Source: Bordetella genomosp. 10 (lineage in GTDB: Bacteria > Pseudomonadota > Gammaproteobacteria > Burkholderiales > Burkholderiaceae_B). Taken from it: a DNA stretch of 64,000 nucleotides. Location: positions 1 to 64,000 of the forward strand of contig NZ_NEVM01000001.1 of the NCBI RefSeq assembly GCF_002261225.1, given 5' to 3'. The notes under the pieces were generated by a model that was not told the DNA's origin, searched no databases, and saw nothing but the letters and a program-made list of their open reading frames with translations. The position numbers and the translations under genes are program-made. This document shows, in pieces, positions 43,046 through 51,024 of this stretch (positions are counted from its first letter, which is position 1; each line of letters starts with the position of its first letter).

Positions 43046-43732
43046 TTGGCTGTAGCTCCTTTCTTGTGGATTCTTGGTCCGGCCGTCGTGGCCTTGCTCA
43101 TCGGCGCCGGCCTGTTCTTCGGGCGCGGCGGGCCGCGCGATGCCACCGGGCGCAAGCAGTTCCGGTTGCGCCCGGTGCGCCGCCTGGTCGGTCTCCTGAT
43201 CGTGGCGCTGGCGGTGGTATCGGGGCTGTTGGGGGGATCCCTCTACCAGTTCCACCGCCTGACCAGCGACCAGCCGGTGGCCACGGTCCGGCTGGAACAG
43301 CAGGGCGAACGCCAGTTCATGGCGACCGCCCAGTTGGAGGGAGAGGCCAAGCCTCGCCAATACCAGTTGCGCGGCGATCAATGGCAGATCGACGCGCGGG
43401 TGGTGCGCTGGGAGTTGCCGGCCCTGCTGGCGGGCGTCCCGCCGCTGTACCGCATGGACCGCCTGTCGGGCCGCTACGACGACCCGGTCGCCGAGCAGGC
43501 GCAGCCGCGCACGGTCTATCCGCTGGGCGGCACGGCGGCGCCGGACCTGGGGACGCTGAAGCACCGCTTCCCCAACTGGCTGCCGTTCGTGGACGTGCAG
43601 TTCGGCAGCGGCGCCTACATGCCGATGTTCGACGGCGCCCGCTACCGCGTGTTCCTCGACCCGCGCGGCGCCCTGTTCGTCCGGCCGGACGACCCGGCCA
43701 CCGCCGACGGCCTCAAGCAGCGCGGCTGGTAG
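43046..43732 (+). CDS. Membrane protein of unknown function (two TM, periplasmic domain)
   Basis: 228 residues. Two N-terminal membrane helices (LWILGPAVVALLIGAGLFFG and VGLLIVALAVVSGLLGGSL) flank a short basic loop (KQFRLRPVRRLVG), then a soluble domain with DQWQIDARVVRWELPAL and GGTAAPDLGTLKHRFPNWLP. Homologues are sometimes called cation/multidrug efflux proteins, which the sequence does not support: there are too few helices. TTG at 43046 has GGGGG eight bases upstream. Role unknown. Confidence 0.75.
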   Translation: MAVAPFLWILGPAVVALLIGAGLFFGRGGPRDATGRKQFRLRPVRRLVGLLIVALAVVSGLLGGSLYQFHRLTSDQPVATVRLEQQGERQFMATAQLEGEAKPRQYQLRGDQWQIDARVVRWELPALLAGVPPLYRMDRLSGRYDDPVAEQAQPRTVYPLGGTAAPDLGTLKHRFPNWLPFVDVQFGSGAYMPMFDGARYRVFLDPRGALFVRPDDPATADGLKQRGW

Positions 43733-43836
43733 GCGGCCGGAATCGCCAGCGGCGCCCGCCGCTGGCCCGTCCACCGGCACGACGGGACGGGCCCGGCAGC
43801 TTAGGCGGGAACTATGGCCCTCATGCACATGTCCAA

Positions 43837-43863
43837 TTAGCACTCATGCACTTCGAGTGCTAA
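43837..43863. promoter_or_regulatory. CIRCE operator (HrcA site) upstream of rpoH
   Basis: A perfect inverted repeat TTAGCACTC-N9-GAGTGCTAA, the canonical HrcA-binding CIRCE element, 43 bases before the rpoH ATG. CIRCE normally controls groESL and dnaK operons; placed here it predicts HrcA repression of the heat-shock sigma factor gene. Confidence 0.95.
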
Positions 43864-43906
43864 CATCAAGTCCACTCTATATAAGGTTTCCTGGAGAAAA
43901 ATCACC

Positions 43907-44791
43907 ATGAAACAAGCAAATTCCTCGTTGACCGTCTCCGGAAACGCGCTGACGCTGGCCATCGCCAACCCCGGCGCGCTGGGCACGATCGACGCGTACA
44001 TTTCGGCGGTCAACCGTTTGCCGGTGCTGACGGCTGAGCAGGAAACCTCGCTCGGCCGCAAACTGCGCGACCATGACGACCTGGACGCCGCCCGTGAACT
44101 CGTGCTGTCGCACCTGCGACTGGTGGTCTCGGTCGCCCGCCAGTACCTGGGCTACGGCTTGCCGCACGCGGACCTGATCCAGGAAGGCAACGTCGGCCTG
44201 ATGAAGGCCGTGAAGCGTTTCGATCCCGAGCGCGGCGTGCGCCTGGTGTCCTTCGCCGTGCACTGGATCAAGGCCGAGATCCACGAATACATCGTGAAGA
44301 ACTGGCGCCTGGTCAAGGTGGCGACCACCAAGGCCCAGCGCAAGCTGTTCTTCAACCTGCGCAGCATGCGCCCGGACGGCAAGACCCTGGCCAGCCATCA
44401 GGTCGACGACATCGCGCGCGAACTGAACGTGCGCCGCGAGGACGTCAGCGAGATGGAAGTGCGGATGTCCGGCCGCGAACTCTCCCTGGAAAGCCAGGAC
44501 GAGGACGACGACAGCTACGCGCCCATCGCCTACCTGTCCGACGAGGGCCGGCAGGAACCGACCCGCGTGCTGGAGCGCAAGGCGCGCGAGCAGATGCAGG
44601 GCGAAGGCCTGAACGGCGCGCTGGACAAGCTGGACGACCGGTCGCGCCGCATCATCCAGGCGCGCTGGCTCCAGGACGACGGCGGCGCCACGCTGCATGA
44701 GCTGGCCGACGAGTTCGGCGTGTCGGCCGAACGCATCCGCCAGATCGAGGCGGCGGCGCTGAAGAAAATGCGCGGCACCCTGGCGGCGTAA
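43907..44791 (+). CDS. rpoH: Heat-shock sigma factor sigma32
   Basis: 294-residue sigma factor directing RNA polymerase to chaperone and protease genes. Region 2 includes LVLSHLRLVVSVARQYLGYG and ADLIQEGNVGLMKAVKRFDP, then the -10 recognition helix in VSFAVHWIKAEIHEYIVKNW split across 2.4. The RpoH-box region is QRKLFFNLRS. Region 4 HTH is TLHELADEFGVSAERIRQIE. GGAG lies upstream of the ATG; TATATAAG at 43877-43884 may contain the -10. A CIRCE operator precedes it and a strong terminator follows at 44954. Confidence 0.96.
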   Translation: MKQANSSLTVSGNALTLAIANPGALGTIDAYISAVNRLPVLTAEQETSLGRKLRDHDDLDAARELVLSHLRLVVSVARQYLGYGLPHADLIQEGNVGLMKAVKRFDPERGVRLVSFAVHWIKAEIHEYIVKNWRLVKVATTKAQRKLFFNLRSMRPDGKTLASHQVDDIARELNVRREDVSEMEVRMSGRELSLESQDEDDDSYAPIAYLSDEGRQEPTRVLERKAREQMQGEGLNGALDKLDDRSRRIIQARWLQDDGGATLHELADEFGVSAERIRQIEAAALKKMRGTLAA

Positions 44792-44953
44792 CGCGTTGAT
44801 ACAAACCGCCGGGAAAAAACATAATTCCGGCGAAACTTAATCCACGCCGGGGCGCCTAACCAACTCGGGCTGCGTGCTGAAGCAATGCCAGTATCGCGGC
44901 CCTCACCTGTCTCGGCTTCTCCTCTTTCCCCTCCCCTATGAGACGGGTGGTTT

Positions 44954-44983
44954 ACGGGGCACCATCGCGGTGCCCCGTTTTTT
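44954..44983 (+). terminator. Rho-independent terminator of rpoH
   Basis: Perfect 10-bp stem ACGGGGCACC / GGTGCCCCGT, loop ATCGC, followed by six T. It lies 163 bases after the rpoH stop. Confidence 0.9.
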
Positions 44984-45032
44984 ATGCGCGGCGAAAACAT
45001 GGCAGGCGCGCCGGCAGCGGGCCCGCCCTCGC

Positions 45033-45899
45033 TCAGGCGGCCTGGTCCGCTTCCAGTTGCGCCCACCCTTGCAGCATCGCTTCCCAGGCCCGGGCGTCCA
45101 GCCGCCGCACGCCGGTGGCCAGCGAACCGTCGGGATACAGCTTGAGCCAGCGGTAGCCGGGCGCGCTGTCGTCCAGGCGATGGCGGCCGTCGCGGATGGT
45201 GAACTGGAAGCAGGTGGACGGCGTCGCCAGCAGCCGCATGTTGCCGCGCCGGCGATCGAATTCCTGGTGCACGTGGCCCCAGAGCACGACGCGGATATTG
45301 CGCCAGCGGCCCAGGTGGCGGAACAGCTCGGCGGCATTGTCCAGCATCATGGTGTCGTGCCAGTCGGGCGTCATGGGAACGGCGTTGTGATGCAGGGCCA
45401 CCAGCACCGGGCGCGGGCCGGCGGCGGCCGCGGCGGTGTCCAGCAATTCCAGTTGATGGCGGTCGAGATGGCCGGCGTTCGAACCGGCCACCGTGGAGTT
45501 CAAGGCGATCACCCGCCAGGCGCCCACGTCGCTCACCGGCTTGGCCCAATGGCCCAGGGTGCGCGCCAGGACCGCGGGCGCGTCATGGTTGCCGGGCAGG
45601 CAGCGCACCGGCAGGCCCAGTTCGCCGACGATGCGGGCGAAGCGGCGATAGGCGGCTTCGCTGCCGTCCTGGGACAGGTCGCCGGTGGCCAGCACCAGGT
45701 CGGCGTCGCCATGCTCGCGATGCGCCTGGTCGACGACGGCGCGCAGGCTGGCCTCGGTATCGACGCCCAGCATCAGGCCGGCGTCCGCGCAAAGGTGGGC
45801 ATCGCTCAAGTGAATCAGCAGGACCGGCCGGTCGGCGGGAGCCGGGAAGGATGGCCGGAACGCGGGGCCGGTGTTCGCGGGCGGATGGACTGGTGGCAA
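45033..45899 (-). CDS. cpdA: 3',5'-cyclic-AMP phosphodiesterase CpdA
   Basis: 288-residue metallophosphoesterase. Metal-site motifs in order: LSDAHL, ATGDLSQDG, PGNHDAP, LHHN and WGHVHQEF. The downstream ATPSTCFQF and APGYRWLKLYPDGSL match CpdA closely, favouring cAMP phosphodiesterase over other family members. TTG at 45899 is preceded by GGAG with seven bases spacing, so a rare start codon is likely. Divergent from the cyclic-nucleotide-domain antiporter gene, 222 bases apart. Confidence 0.9.
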   Translation of the reverse strand: MPPVHPPANTGPAFRPSFPAPADRPVLLIHLSDAHLCADAGLMLGVDTEASLRAVVDQAHREHGDADLVLATGDLSQDGSEAAYRRFARIVGELGLPVRCLPGNHDAPAVLARTLGHWAKPVSDVGAWRVIALNSTVAGSNAGHLDRHQLELLDTAAAAAGPRPVLVALHHNAVPMTPDWHDTMMLDNAAELFRHLGRWRNIRVVLWGHVHQEFDRRRGNMRLLATPSTCFQFTIRDGRHRLDDSAPGYRWLKLYPDGSLATGVRRLDARAWEAMLQGWAQLEADQAA

Positions 45900-46121
45900 G
45901 GTACGACTCCGGCAACTCTACGGGTGGCGCGGTACAGCGCGCCGGTCTTCACCTTAGCGAAATTCAGCCATGCGCGGCATCCTCCTTCCGGCAATTCGGG
46001 TAACGAAAAGTGCTTCCGAGTGCCCCGGATTTCCCCTCGCCATGCGCGGTAAAGCGCGAGCGCGCGGCAAAGTCCGCTATCCTCTACGGTCAACGGGATA
46101 GAGGCCGCGGGATAGAACGAC
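45900..46121. promoter_or_regulatory. Divergent control region between cpdA and the antiporter gene
   Basis: 222 bases serving both genes. A short direct repeat GGGATAGA occurs twice just before the antiporter ATG (near 46095 and 46109). No clear sigma70 box or CRP-type palindrome (TGTGA-N6-TCACA) is visible. Confidence 0.4.
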
Positions 46122-48647
46122 ATGGATGTGGGATTACTGGTTTTCGGGCTGGCGGCGCTGCTGACGCTGGTGTGCTTCATGCCGCCGCTGGCGGGACGCC
46201 TCAAGCTGCCGTATTCGGTGCTGCTGGCCATCGTCGGCTGTCTGCTGGGCATCGGCGTGCACGTGCACGGCTGGGCGCCGCCGGTGCTGGGCGACATGCT
46301 GGACTCGATCGAGAAATTCGAGATCTCGTCGGAAACTTTCCTTACCGTTTTCCTTCCCGTCCTGCTCTTCGAAACCGCCTTGTCGATGAACGTCCGGCGC
46401 CTGATGGACGACATCGGTCCCATCCTGATGATGGCCATCGTGGCGGTCGTGGTCTGCACGGTGGTGGTGGGCTACACCCTGCACATGCTGTCGCCCTACG
46501 GGCTGGTGGCCTGCCTGCTGCTCGGCGCCATCGTCGCCACCACCGACCCGGCGGCGGTGGTCAGCATCTTCCGCGACCTGGGCGCGCCCAAGCGCCTGAC
46601 CACGCTGGTCGAGGGTGAGAGCCTGTTCAACGATGCCGCGTCCATCGCCTTGTACTCGGTGCTGGTCGGCATCATGACCGGGCAGAGCAAGCTGTCGGTC
46701 GGCAACGTGTTCACCGACTTCGTCATCCACTTCCTGGGCGGCGGCCTGGCCGGCTATGCCATGGGGCGCCTGGCCTGCGTGCTGTTCGCCTGGCTGCGCG
46801 GCTTCCCGGCGGCGGAAATCACGCTGACCCTGACCCTGGCCTATCTCACCTTCTACGTCTCCGAGCACTACCTGGGCGTGTCCGGCGTGGTGGGCACCGT
46901 GATCGCCGGCCTGGTGGTGGGGTCGACGGGCCGCACGCGCATGGCCCCGACCACCTTCGAATACCTCACCAGCGCGTGGGCGCAATTCGGCTTCTGGGCC
47001 AATTCGCTGATCTTCCTGTTCGCCGCCATGCTGATCCCGCGCATCATGGAGCAGGCCACGGGCGCCGACGCCTGGCTGATCGTCGCGCTGTTCTTCGCCA
47101 CCCTGGTGGCGCGCGCCATCGTGGTGTTCGGCATGCTGCCCCTGCTCAAGCTGACGCGGCTGCGCACGCGCGTGAGCCGCGCCTACAAGACGGTGATGTG
47201 GTGGGGCGGCCTGCGCGGCGCGGTCTCGCTGGCCCTGGCCCTGGCGGTGACCGAGCGCCAGGACGTGCCGGAGGCGGCGCGCCAGTTCGTCGCGGTGGCC
47301 ACCACCGGCTTCGTGCTGCTGACGCTGTTCGTCAACGGCATCAGCCTGCGGCCGCTGATGCGGCTGCTGCGCCTGAACGAGTTGTCGCAGATGGAGCTCA
47401 CCCTGCGCAACCAGGCGGTGGTGGTGGCGCTGGAGGATTTGCAGGGCAGGACCGAGGAGGTCGCCAGCGCGGATCACATCGGGCCGGAAGTGCGCGAGCG
47501 CATCCGCGCGGTCTTCGACGCCAGCTTGCAGGAGGTGCGCGACGGCGAGGTCAGCCGCATGTCGCTGGACGCGCGGGTGTCGGTGGGCCTGGCCATCCTG
47601 GCGCAGCGCGAGGAGGAAATGTTCTTCGACGTGCTGAAGGCGCAGATCGTCGACTGGCGGCTGGCGGAGTCGCTGCTGGCCCGCTCCGAACGCCTGGAGG
47701 ACGCCGTCCGCGCTGGCGGCCTGAGCGGCTTCGAGAACGGCATCGCGGCCGACGTGCGCTATTCGAAGGGCTTCCGCGTGGCGCTGCGGGTGCATTACCT
47801 GTTCGGCTTCCAGCGCTGGCTGGCGGCGGAACTGGGGCAGCGCTTCGCCGCCCTGATGTGCAAGCGCACCGTGGCGCAGCGGCTGATCGTCTTCGCCGGC
47901 CAGCAGATCAAGCCGCTGCTGGGCGAGGAAACCGCCGAGGTGCTGGTGCGGGCGCACCAGCGGCGCCTGGACGCCATCGAGAATGCCTTGCAGGCGCTCA
48001 ACCTGCAATATCCGTCCTACGCGCTGTGGTTGCAGGAAAGCTACCTGGGCCGCGTGGCGCGCCAGTTGGAGCGCATGCGCTATCGCGAGATGCTGGGCCA
48101 GTCGCTGATCAGCGGCGAGGTCTATGCCGACCTGGTGCAGAAGCTGGAGGCGCGCTGGGCCCACATCGACCGCCATCCACCGCTGGACATCGAGATGAGC
48201 GCCACCGAGCTGGTCAAGCGCGTGCCGCTGTTCGAAAAGCTCAGCGCGGATTCCCTGCGCGCCATCTGCAAGCTGCTCAAGCCGCGCCTGGCGCTGCCGG
48301 ACCAGCGCGTCCTGGGACGCGGGCGCAACGTGGACGAAATGTGCTTCGTCGCGTCCGGCGCGGTGACGGTGCATCTGCCGGACCACACCACGGTGGAGCT
48401 GGGCAGCGGCGAGTTCTTTGGCGAGCTGGCCCTGCTGGGCGAGCAGTTCATGATGCCGGAGGTCACCTCGCTGGGCTACAGCAAGCTGCTGATGATGTCG
48501 GCGCGCGACTTCCGCGCCCTGCTGGCGCGCGACCCGACGCTGCGCGAAGGCATAGAGACGGTGGCGCGCCAGCGGATGCGGGCCATCGAGGTGTGGCGGC
48601 AGTTTTCGTCGGCGAACGCCGCGCCGCCGACCCAGCCGCAGTCATGA
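46122..48647 (+). CDS. Na+/H+ antiporter (CPA1) with C-terminal cyclic-nucleotide-binding-like domain
   Basis: 841 residues. The first ~410 form a 12-13-helix CPA1 exchanger: FLPVLLFETALSM, ATTDPAAVVSIFRDLG and the ion-site ND in EGESLFNDAASIALYSVL, then GGLRGAVSLALALA. A long cytoplasmic helical region follows (about 420-690), rich in Glu and Arg. Residues about 700-830 are a CAP_ED/cNMP-like fold (LFEKLSADSLRAICKLLKP, GAVTVHLPDHTTVELGSGEFFGELALLG in pieces). The architecture recalls SOS1 and sperm NHE. The phosphate-binding cassette lacks the usual Arg (PEVTSL where PRxA-type is expected), so nucleotide binding is uncertain. Confidence 0.9.
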   Translation: MDVGLLVFGLAALLTLVCFMPPLAGRLKLPYSVLLAIVGCLLGIGVHVHGWAPPVLGDMLDSIEKFEISSETFLTVFLPVLLFETALSMNVRRLMDDIGPILMMAIVAVVVCTVVVGYTLHMLSPYGLVACLLLGAIVATTDPAAVVSIFRDLGAPKRLTTLVEGESLFNDAASIALYSVLVGIMTGQSKLSVGNVFTDFVIHFLGGGLAGYAMGRLACVLFAWLRGFPAAEITLTLTLAYLTFYVSEHYLGVSGVVGTVIAGLVVGSTGRTRMAPTTFEYLTSAWAQFGFWANSLIFLFAAMLIPRIMEQATGADAWLIVALFFATLVARAIVVFGMLPLLKLTRLRTRVSRAYKTVMWWGGLRGAVSLALALAVTERQDVPEAARQFVAVATTGFVLLTLFVNGISLRPLMRLLRLNELSQMELTLRNQAVVVALEDLQGRTEEVASADHIGPEVRERIRAVFDASLQEVRDGEVSRMSLDARVSVGLAILAQREEEMFFDVLKAQIVDWRLAESLLARSERLEDAVRAGGLSGFENGIAADVRYSKGFRVALRVHYLFGFQRWLAAELGQRFAALMCKRTVAQRLIVFAGQQIKPLLGEETAEVLVRAHQRRLDAIENALQALNLQYPSYALWLQESYLGRVARQLERMRYREMLGQSLISGEVYADLVQKLEARWAHIDRHPPLDIEMSATELVKRVPLFEKLSADSLRAICKLLKPRLALPDQRVLGRGRNVDEMCFVASGAVTVHLPDHTTVELGSGEFFGELALLGEQFMMPEVTSLGYSKLLMMSARDFRALLARDPTLREGIETVARQRMRAIEVWRQFSSANAAPPTQPQS

Positions 48648-49538
48648 CCGGGCGCCGGGGCGCGACATCAATTCATCGGCGATGACCAGCGCGGCCTCCA
48701 GCGTGAACTCGCCGGCCGCCACCATGGCCAGGGCGCGCTCGGCGTCGACCGTGGCGATCTCCATGACCTCGCCGTCGCGGTTGGCCGGGCGCACGTGCGC
48801 CGGCAGCACGCAGCGGCTGACCATCAGGTCTTCCACCTGGTAGCCCTCCGGCAGGCGCCGGTGCATGCGCAACACGGTGCGCATGGGCTCGCGCGCCTGG
48901 ATGTCGGGCGCGTCCAGCCCCGCTTCCTCGCCGCATTCGCGCACCAGCGCCAGGTCCAGGTCCTCGCCGCTGCCGGCTAGGCCGCCCACCAGCGTGTCCC
49001 ACATGCCGGGATCGGTGGATTTGCTCAAGGCCCGGCGCGCGATCCACAGGCGGCCGTCCGGCGTCCAGGCGTTCAGGTGCACGGCGCGGGTCAACAGGCC
49101 CAGCGGACGGACCGCGGCGCGCTCGATGGCGCCCACCGGGCGGCCCTGCTCGTCCAGCACGTCCAGCAATTCGTCGCGCCAGCCGCGCAGGCAGTCGGCC
49201 TCGCGCAGCCGCTGGGCGACCCGGGCCAGCAGGCCGTCCAGGGCGGCGCCCGGCGCCAGCCCCGCGCCCAGTTCCAGGGCGTCGTCCCGCACCGTCGCCC
49301 CGGGCAGATGCCGCAGTGCGTCACAGGCCGCCAGCGTGGCTCGGCCACAGGGCCGGCCGGCCACCAGGACGGGGCGCGACAATTCGGGCGCCGGCTCCAC
49401 CGCGCGCTCGCGCAGCAAGGCATAAAGGGCGCTTGCCCGGGTCGCCGGCGTGGGCGTCTGCCCCCCGTCCGCGGCGGGACCGGCGGTGGGCGGGACGGCG
49501 TCGTCCGGGGGCGGGGTATGAGTCGATTTTTGCTGCAT
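48642..49538 (-). CDS. Nudix hydrolase with DUF4743 N-terminal domain
   Basis: 298 residues. The Nudix box is GGLAGSGEDLDLALVRECGEEAGLD split as G-x5-E...REC-x-EE-x-G, with Glu metal ligands. The N-terminal ~130 residues match the DUF4743 type found before Nudix domains in proteins related to thiamine-diphosphate-type Nudix enzymes (eukaryotic TPK-Nudix fusions). ATG at 49538 chosen; an upstream TTG would add 17 residues. First ~40 residues are Pro/Thr-rich. It overlaps the antiporter stop by 6 bp, convergent. Substrate unknown. Confidence 0.85.
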   Translation of the reverse strand: MQQKSTHTPPPDDAVPPTAGPAADGGQTPTPATRASALYALLRERAVEPAPELSRPVLVAGRPCGRATLAACDALRHLPGATVRDDALELGAGLAPGAALDGLLARVAQRLREADCLRGWRDELLDVLDEQGRPVGAIERAAVRPLGLLTRAVHLNAWTPDGRLWIARRALSKSTDPGMWDTLVGGLAGSGEDLDLALVRECGEEAGLDAPDIQAREPMRTVLRMHRRLPEGYQVEDLMVSRCVLPAHVRPANRDGEVMEIATVDAERALAMVAAGEFTLEAALVIADELMSRPGARS

Positions 49539-49611
49539 GGCGGCGATTCTAGTGCAGGGCGGCGGCTCGTGTGGCCGGGTAGTCAGCAATTACATGGGGT
49601 GACGTGTCCGT

Positions 49612-49617
49612 TATAAT
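49612..49617 (+). promoter_or_regulatory. Putative -10 box (TATAAT) of the cox operon
   Basis: TATAAT 147 bases before coxB, implying a leader of about 140 nt. The -35 is weak. Confidence 0.5.
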
Positions 49618-49623
49618 CCGCCA

Positions 49624-49763
49624 GTTTCTTTGTGATTCGAGCTGGATCGAAGGGAGGAGGTGTTCCCTGAGAATCCGCCAACCAATAATTACGCGTTTCC
49701 GTGTCTTTCCACGGTGTAACCGCGGTTGGGTAGGGCCTTCGCGTACATGCATAAAGGGTCAGC
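49624..49763 (+). other. Structured 5' leader of coxB
   Basis: Holds AGGGA/TCCCT (49651-49655, 49664-49668), CCAACC/GGTTGG (49678-49683, 49734-49739) enclosing CCGTG/CACGG (49699-49703, 49710-49714). No upstream peptide is obvious. AAGGG precedes the ATG. Confidence 0.4.
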
Positions 49764-50924
49764 ATGAAGAAGTGGTGGAGAGGGATACCCGGCGCCTGTG
49801 CCATGCTGGTCGGCGGCGCGGCTCGGGCGCAGGTCAAGGACATGCCCGGAGGACCGAAGGTCGATCAGCTAAATCTGCACGAAGGCGTTACGCAGATTGC
49901 GCATGATGTGATGTGGCTGCACTGGATGATGCTCACCATCTGCGTGGTGATCTTCATCGGCGTCTTCGGCGTGATGTTTTATTCCATCTGGGCGCACCGC
50001 AAGTCGCGCGGCGCCGAGCCCGCCACCTTCCACGAACACGTCGGCGTCGAAGTCGCGTGGACGGTCATCCCCTTCTTCATCGTCATCGCCATGGCGCTGC
50101 CGGCCACCAAGGCCGTGGTCGCCATGAAAGATACGTCCAGCCCCGACCTGACCATCAAGGTCACCGGCTATCAGTGGAAGTGGGGGTACGAGTACCTGGA
50201 CGGCGCCGCCAACGGCGTCAAGTTCTACTCCAACCTGTCCACGCCGCGCGCCCAGATCGAGAACCGCGAGCCCAAGGGCGAGTTCTACCTGATGGAAGTC
50301 GACAACCCGATGGTGGTGCCGGTCGACCAGAAGGTGCGCGTGATCACGACGGCGGCGGACGTCATCCACTCCTGGATGATTCCCGATTTCGGCGTCAAGC
50401 AGGACGCGATTCCGGGCTTCCTGCGCGATACCTGGTTCCGCGCGGAAAAGGTCGGCACGTACCGCGGCCAGTGCGCGGAGCTCTGTGGCAAGGACCACGC
50501 CTTCATGCCCATCGTGGTGACGGTGCTGTCCCAGGAAGACTACGCCAAGTGGGCGGACGACCAGAAGAAGAAGATGGCCGCGCAGGCCGACGATCCCAAC
50601 AAGGACTGGTCGGAAGCCGAGCTGGTCGCGCGCGGCGAGAAGGTGTTCGGCGCGAACTGCGTGGTCTGTCACCAGGCCAACGGCAAGGGCGTGCCGGGGT
50701 CCTTCCCGGCCCTCGACGGCGACCATATCGTGCTCGGCCCCAAGGCGGAGCAGATCAAGACCGTGCTGCACGGCCACCCGGGAACGGCGATGCCCGCTTT
50801 CGGCGGCCAGTTGAACGACGTGGAAATCGCGTCGGTGATCACCTACACGCGCCATGCCTGGGACAACAAGGGCAAGGGGCAGGACCCGACCGTCAAGCCG
50901 GCCGACGTCAAGGGGGCGCGCTAA
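49764..50924 (+). CDS. coxB: Cytochrome c oxidase subunit II with fused cytochrome c domain
   Basis: 386-residue subunit receiving electrons from cytochrome c. Signal peptide, two TM helices (WMMLTICVVIFIGVFGVMFY and AWTVIPFFIVIAMALPA), then the cupredoxin domain with CuA ligands: H in VIHSWMIP, and CAELCGKDHAFM near residue 237. A heme c motif CVVCH at residues 299-303 and Met in GTAMPAFGG add a C-terminal cytochrome domain, as in caa3/aa3 oxidases of this group. Confidence 0.96.
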   Translation: MKKWWRGIPGACAMLVGGAARAQVKDMPGGPKVDQLNLHEGVTQIAHDVMWLHWMMLTICVVIFIGVFGVMFYSIWAHRKSRGAEPATFHEHVGVEVAWTVIPFFIVIAMALPATKAVVAMKDTSSPDLTIKVTGYQWKWGYEYLDGAANGVKFYSNLSTPRAQIENREPKGEFYLMEVDNPMVVPVDQKVRVITTAADVIHSWMIPDFGVKQDAIPGFLRDTWFRAEKVGTYRGQCAELCGKDHAFMPIVVTVLSQEDYAKWADDQKKKMAAQADDPNKDWSEAELVARGEKVFGANCVVCHQANGKGVPGSFPALDGDHIVLGPKAEQIKTVLHGHPGTAMPAFGGQLNDVEIASVITYTRHAWDNKGKGQDPTVKPADVKGAR

Positions 50925-50977
50925 GCGCGCCGGATGCGGCGGCCGCGAGCCGTCGCGCTAGCAACCGAGCATATAAC

Positions 50978-51000
50978 CCGGTCCCGCCAGAAGGGACCGG
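50978..51000 (+). promoter_or_regulatory. Hairpin between coxB and coxA
   Basis: CCGGTCCC (50978-50985) and GGGACCGG (50993-51000), loop GCCAGAA, 24 bases before the coxA ATG. No T tract; a processing or stability element is likely. Confidence 0.45.
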
Positions 51001-51024
51001 CGCCCAAGCGGCAAGGAGTCCATC

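Noticed and set aside
44954..44983. The rpoH terminator as bidirectional, also serving cpdA
   Set aside because: The T tract is only on the plus strand; the opposite side continues GTAAACC.
45900..46121. A CRP site between cpdA and the antiporter gene
   Set aside because: No TGTGA-N6-TCACA-like palindrome could be found.
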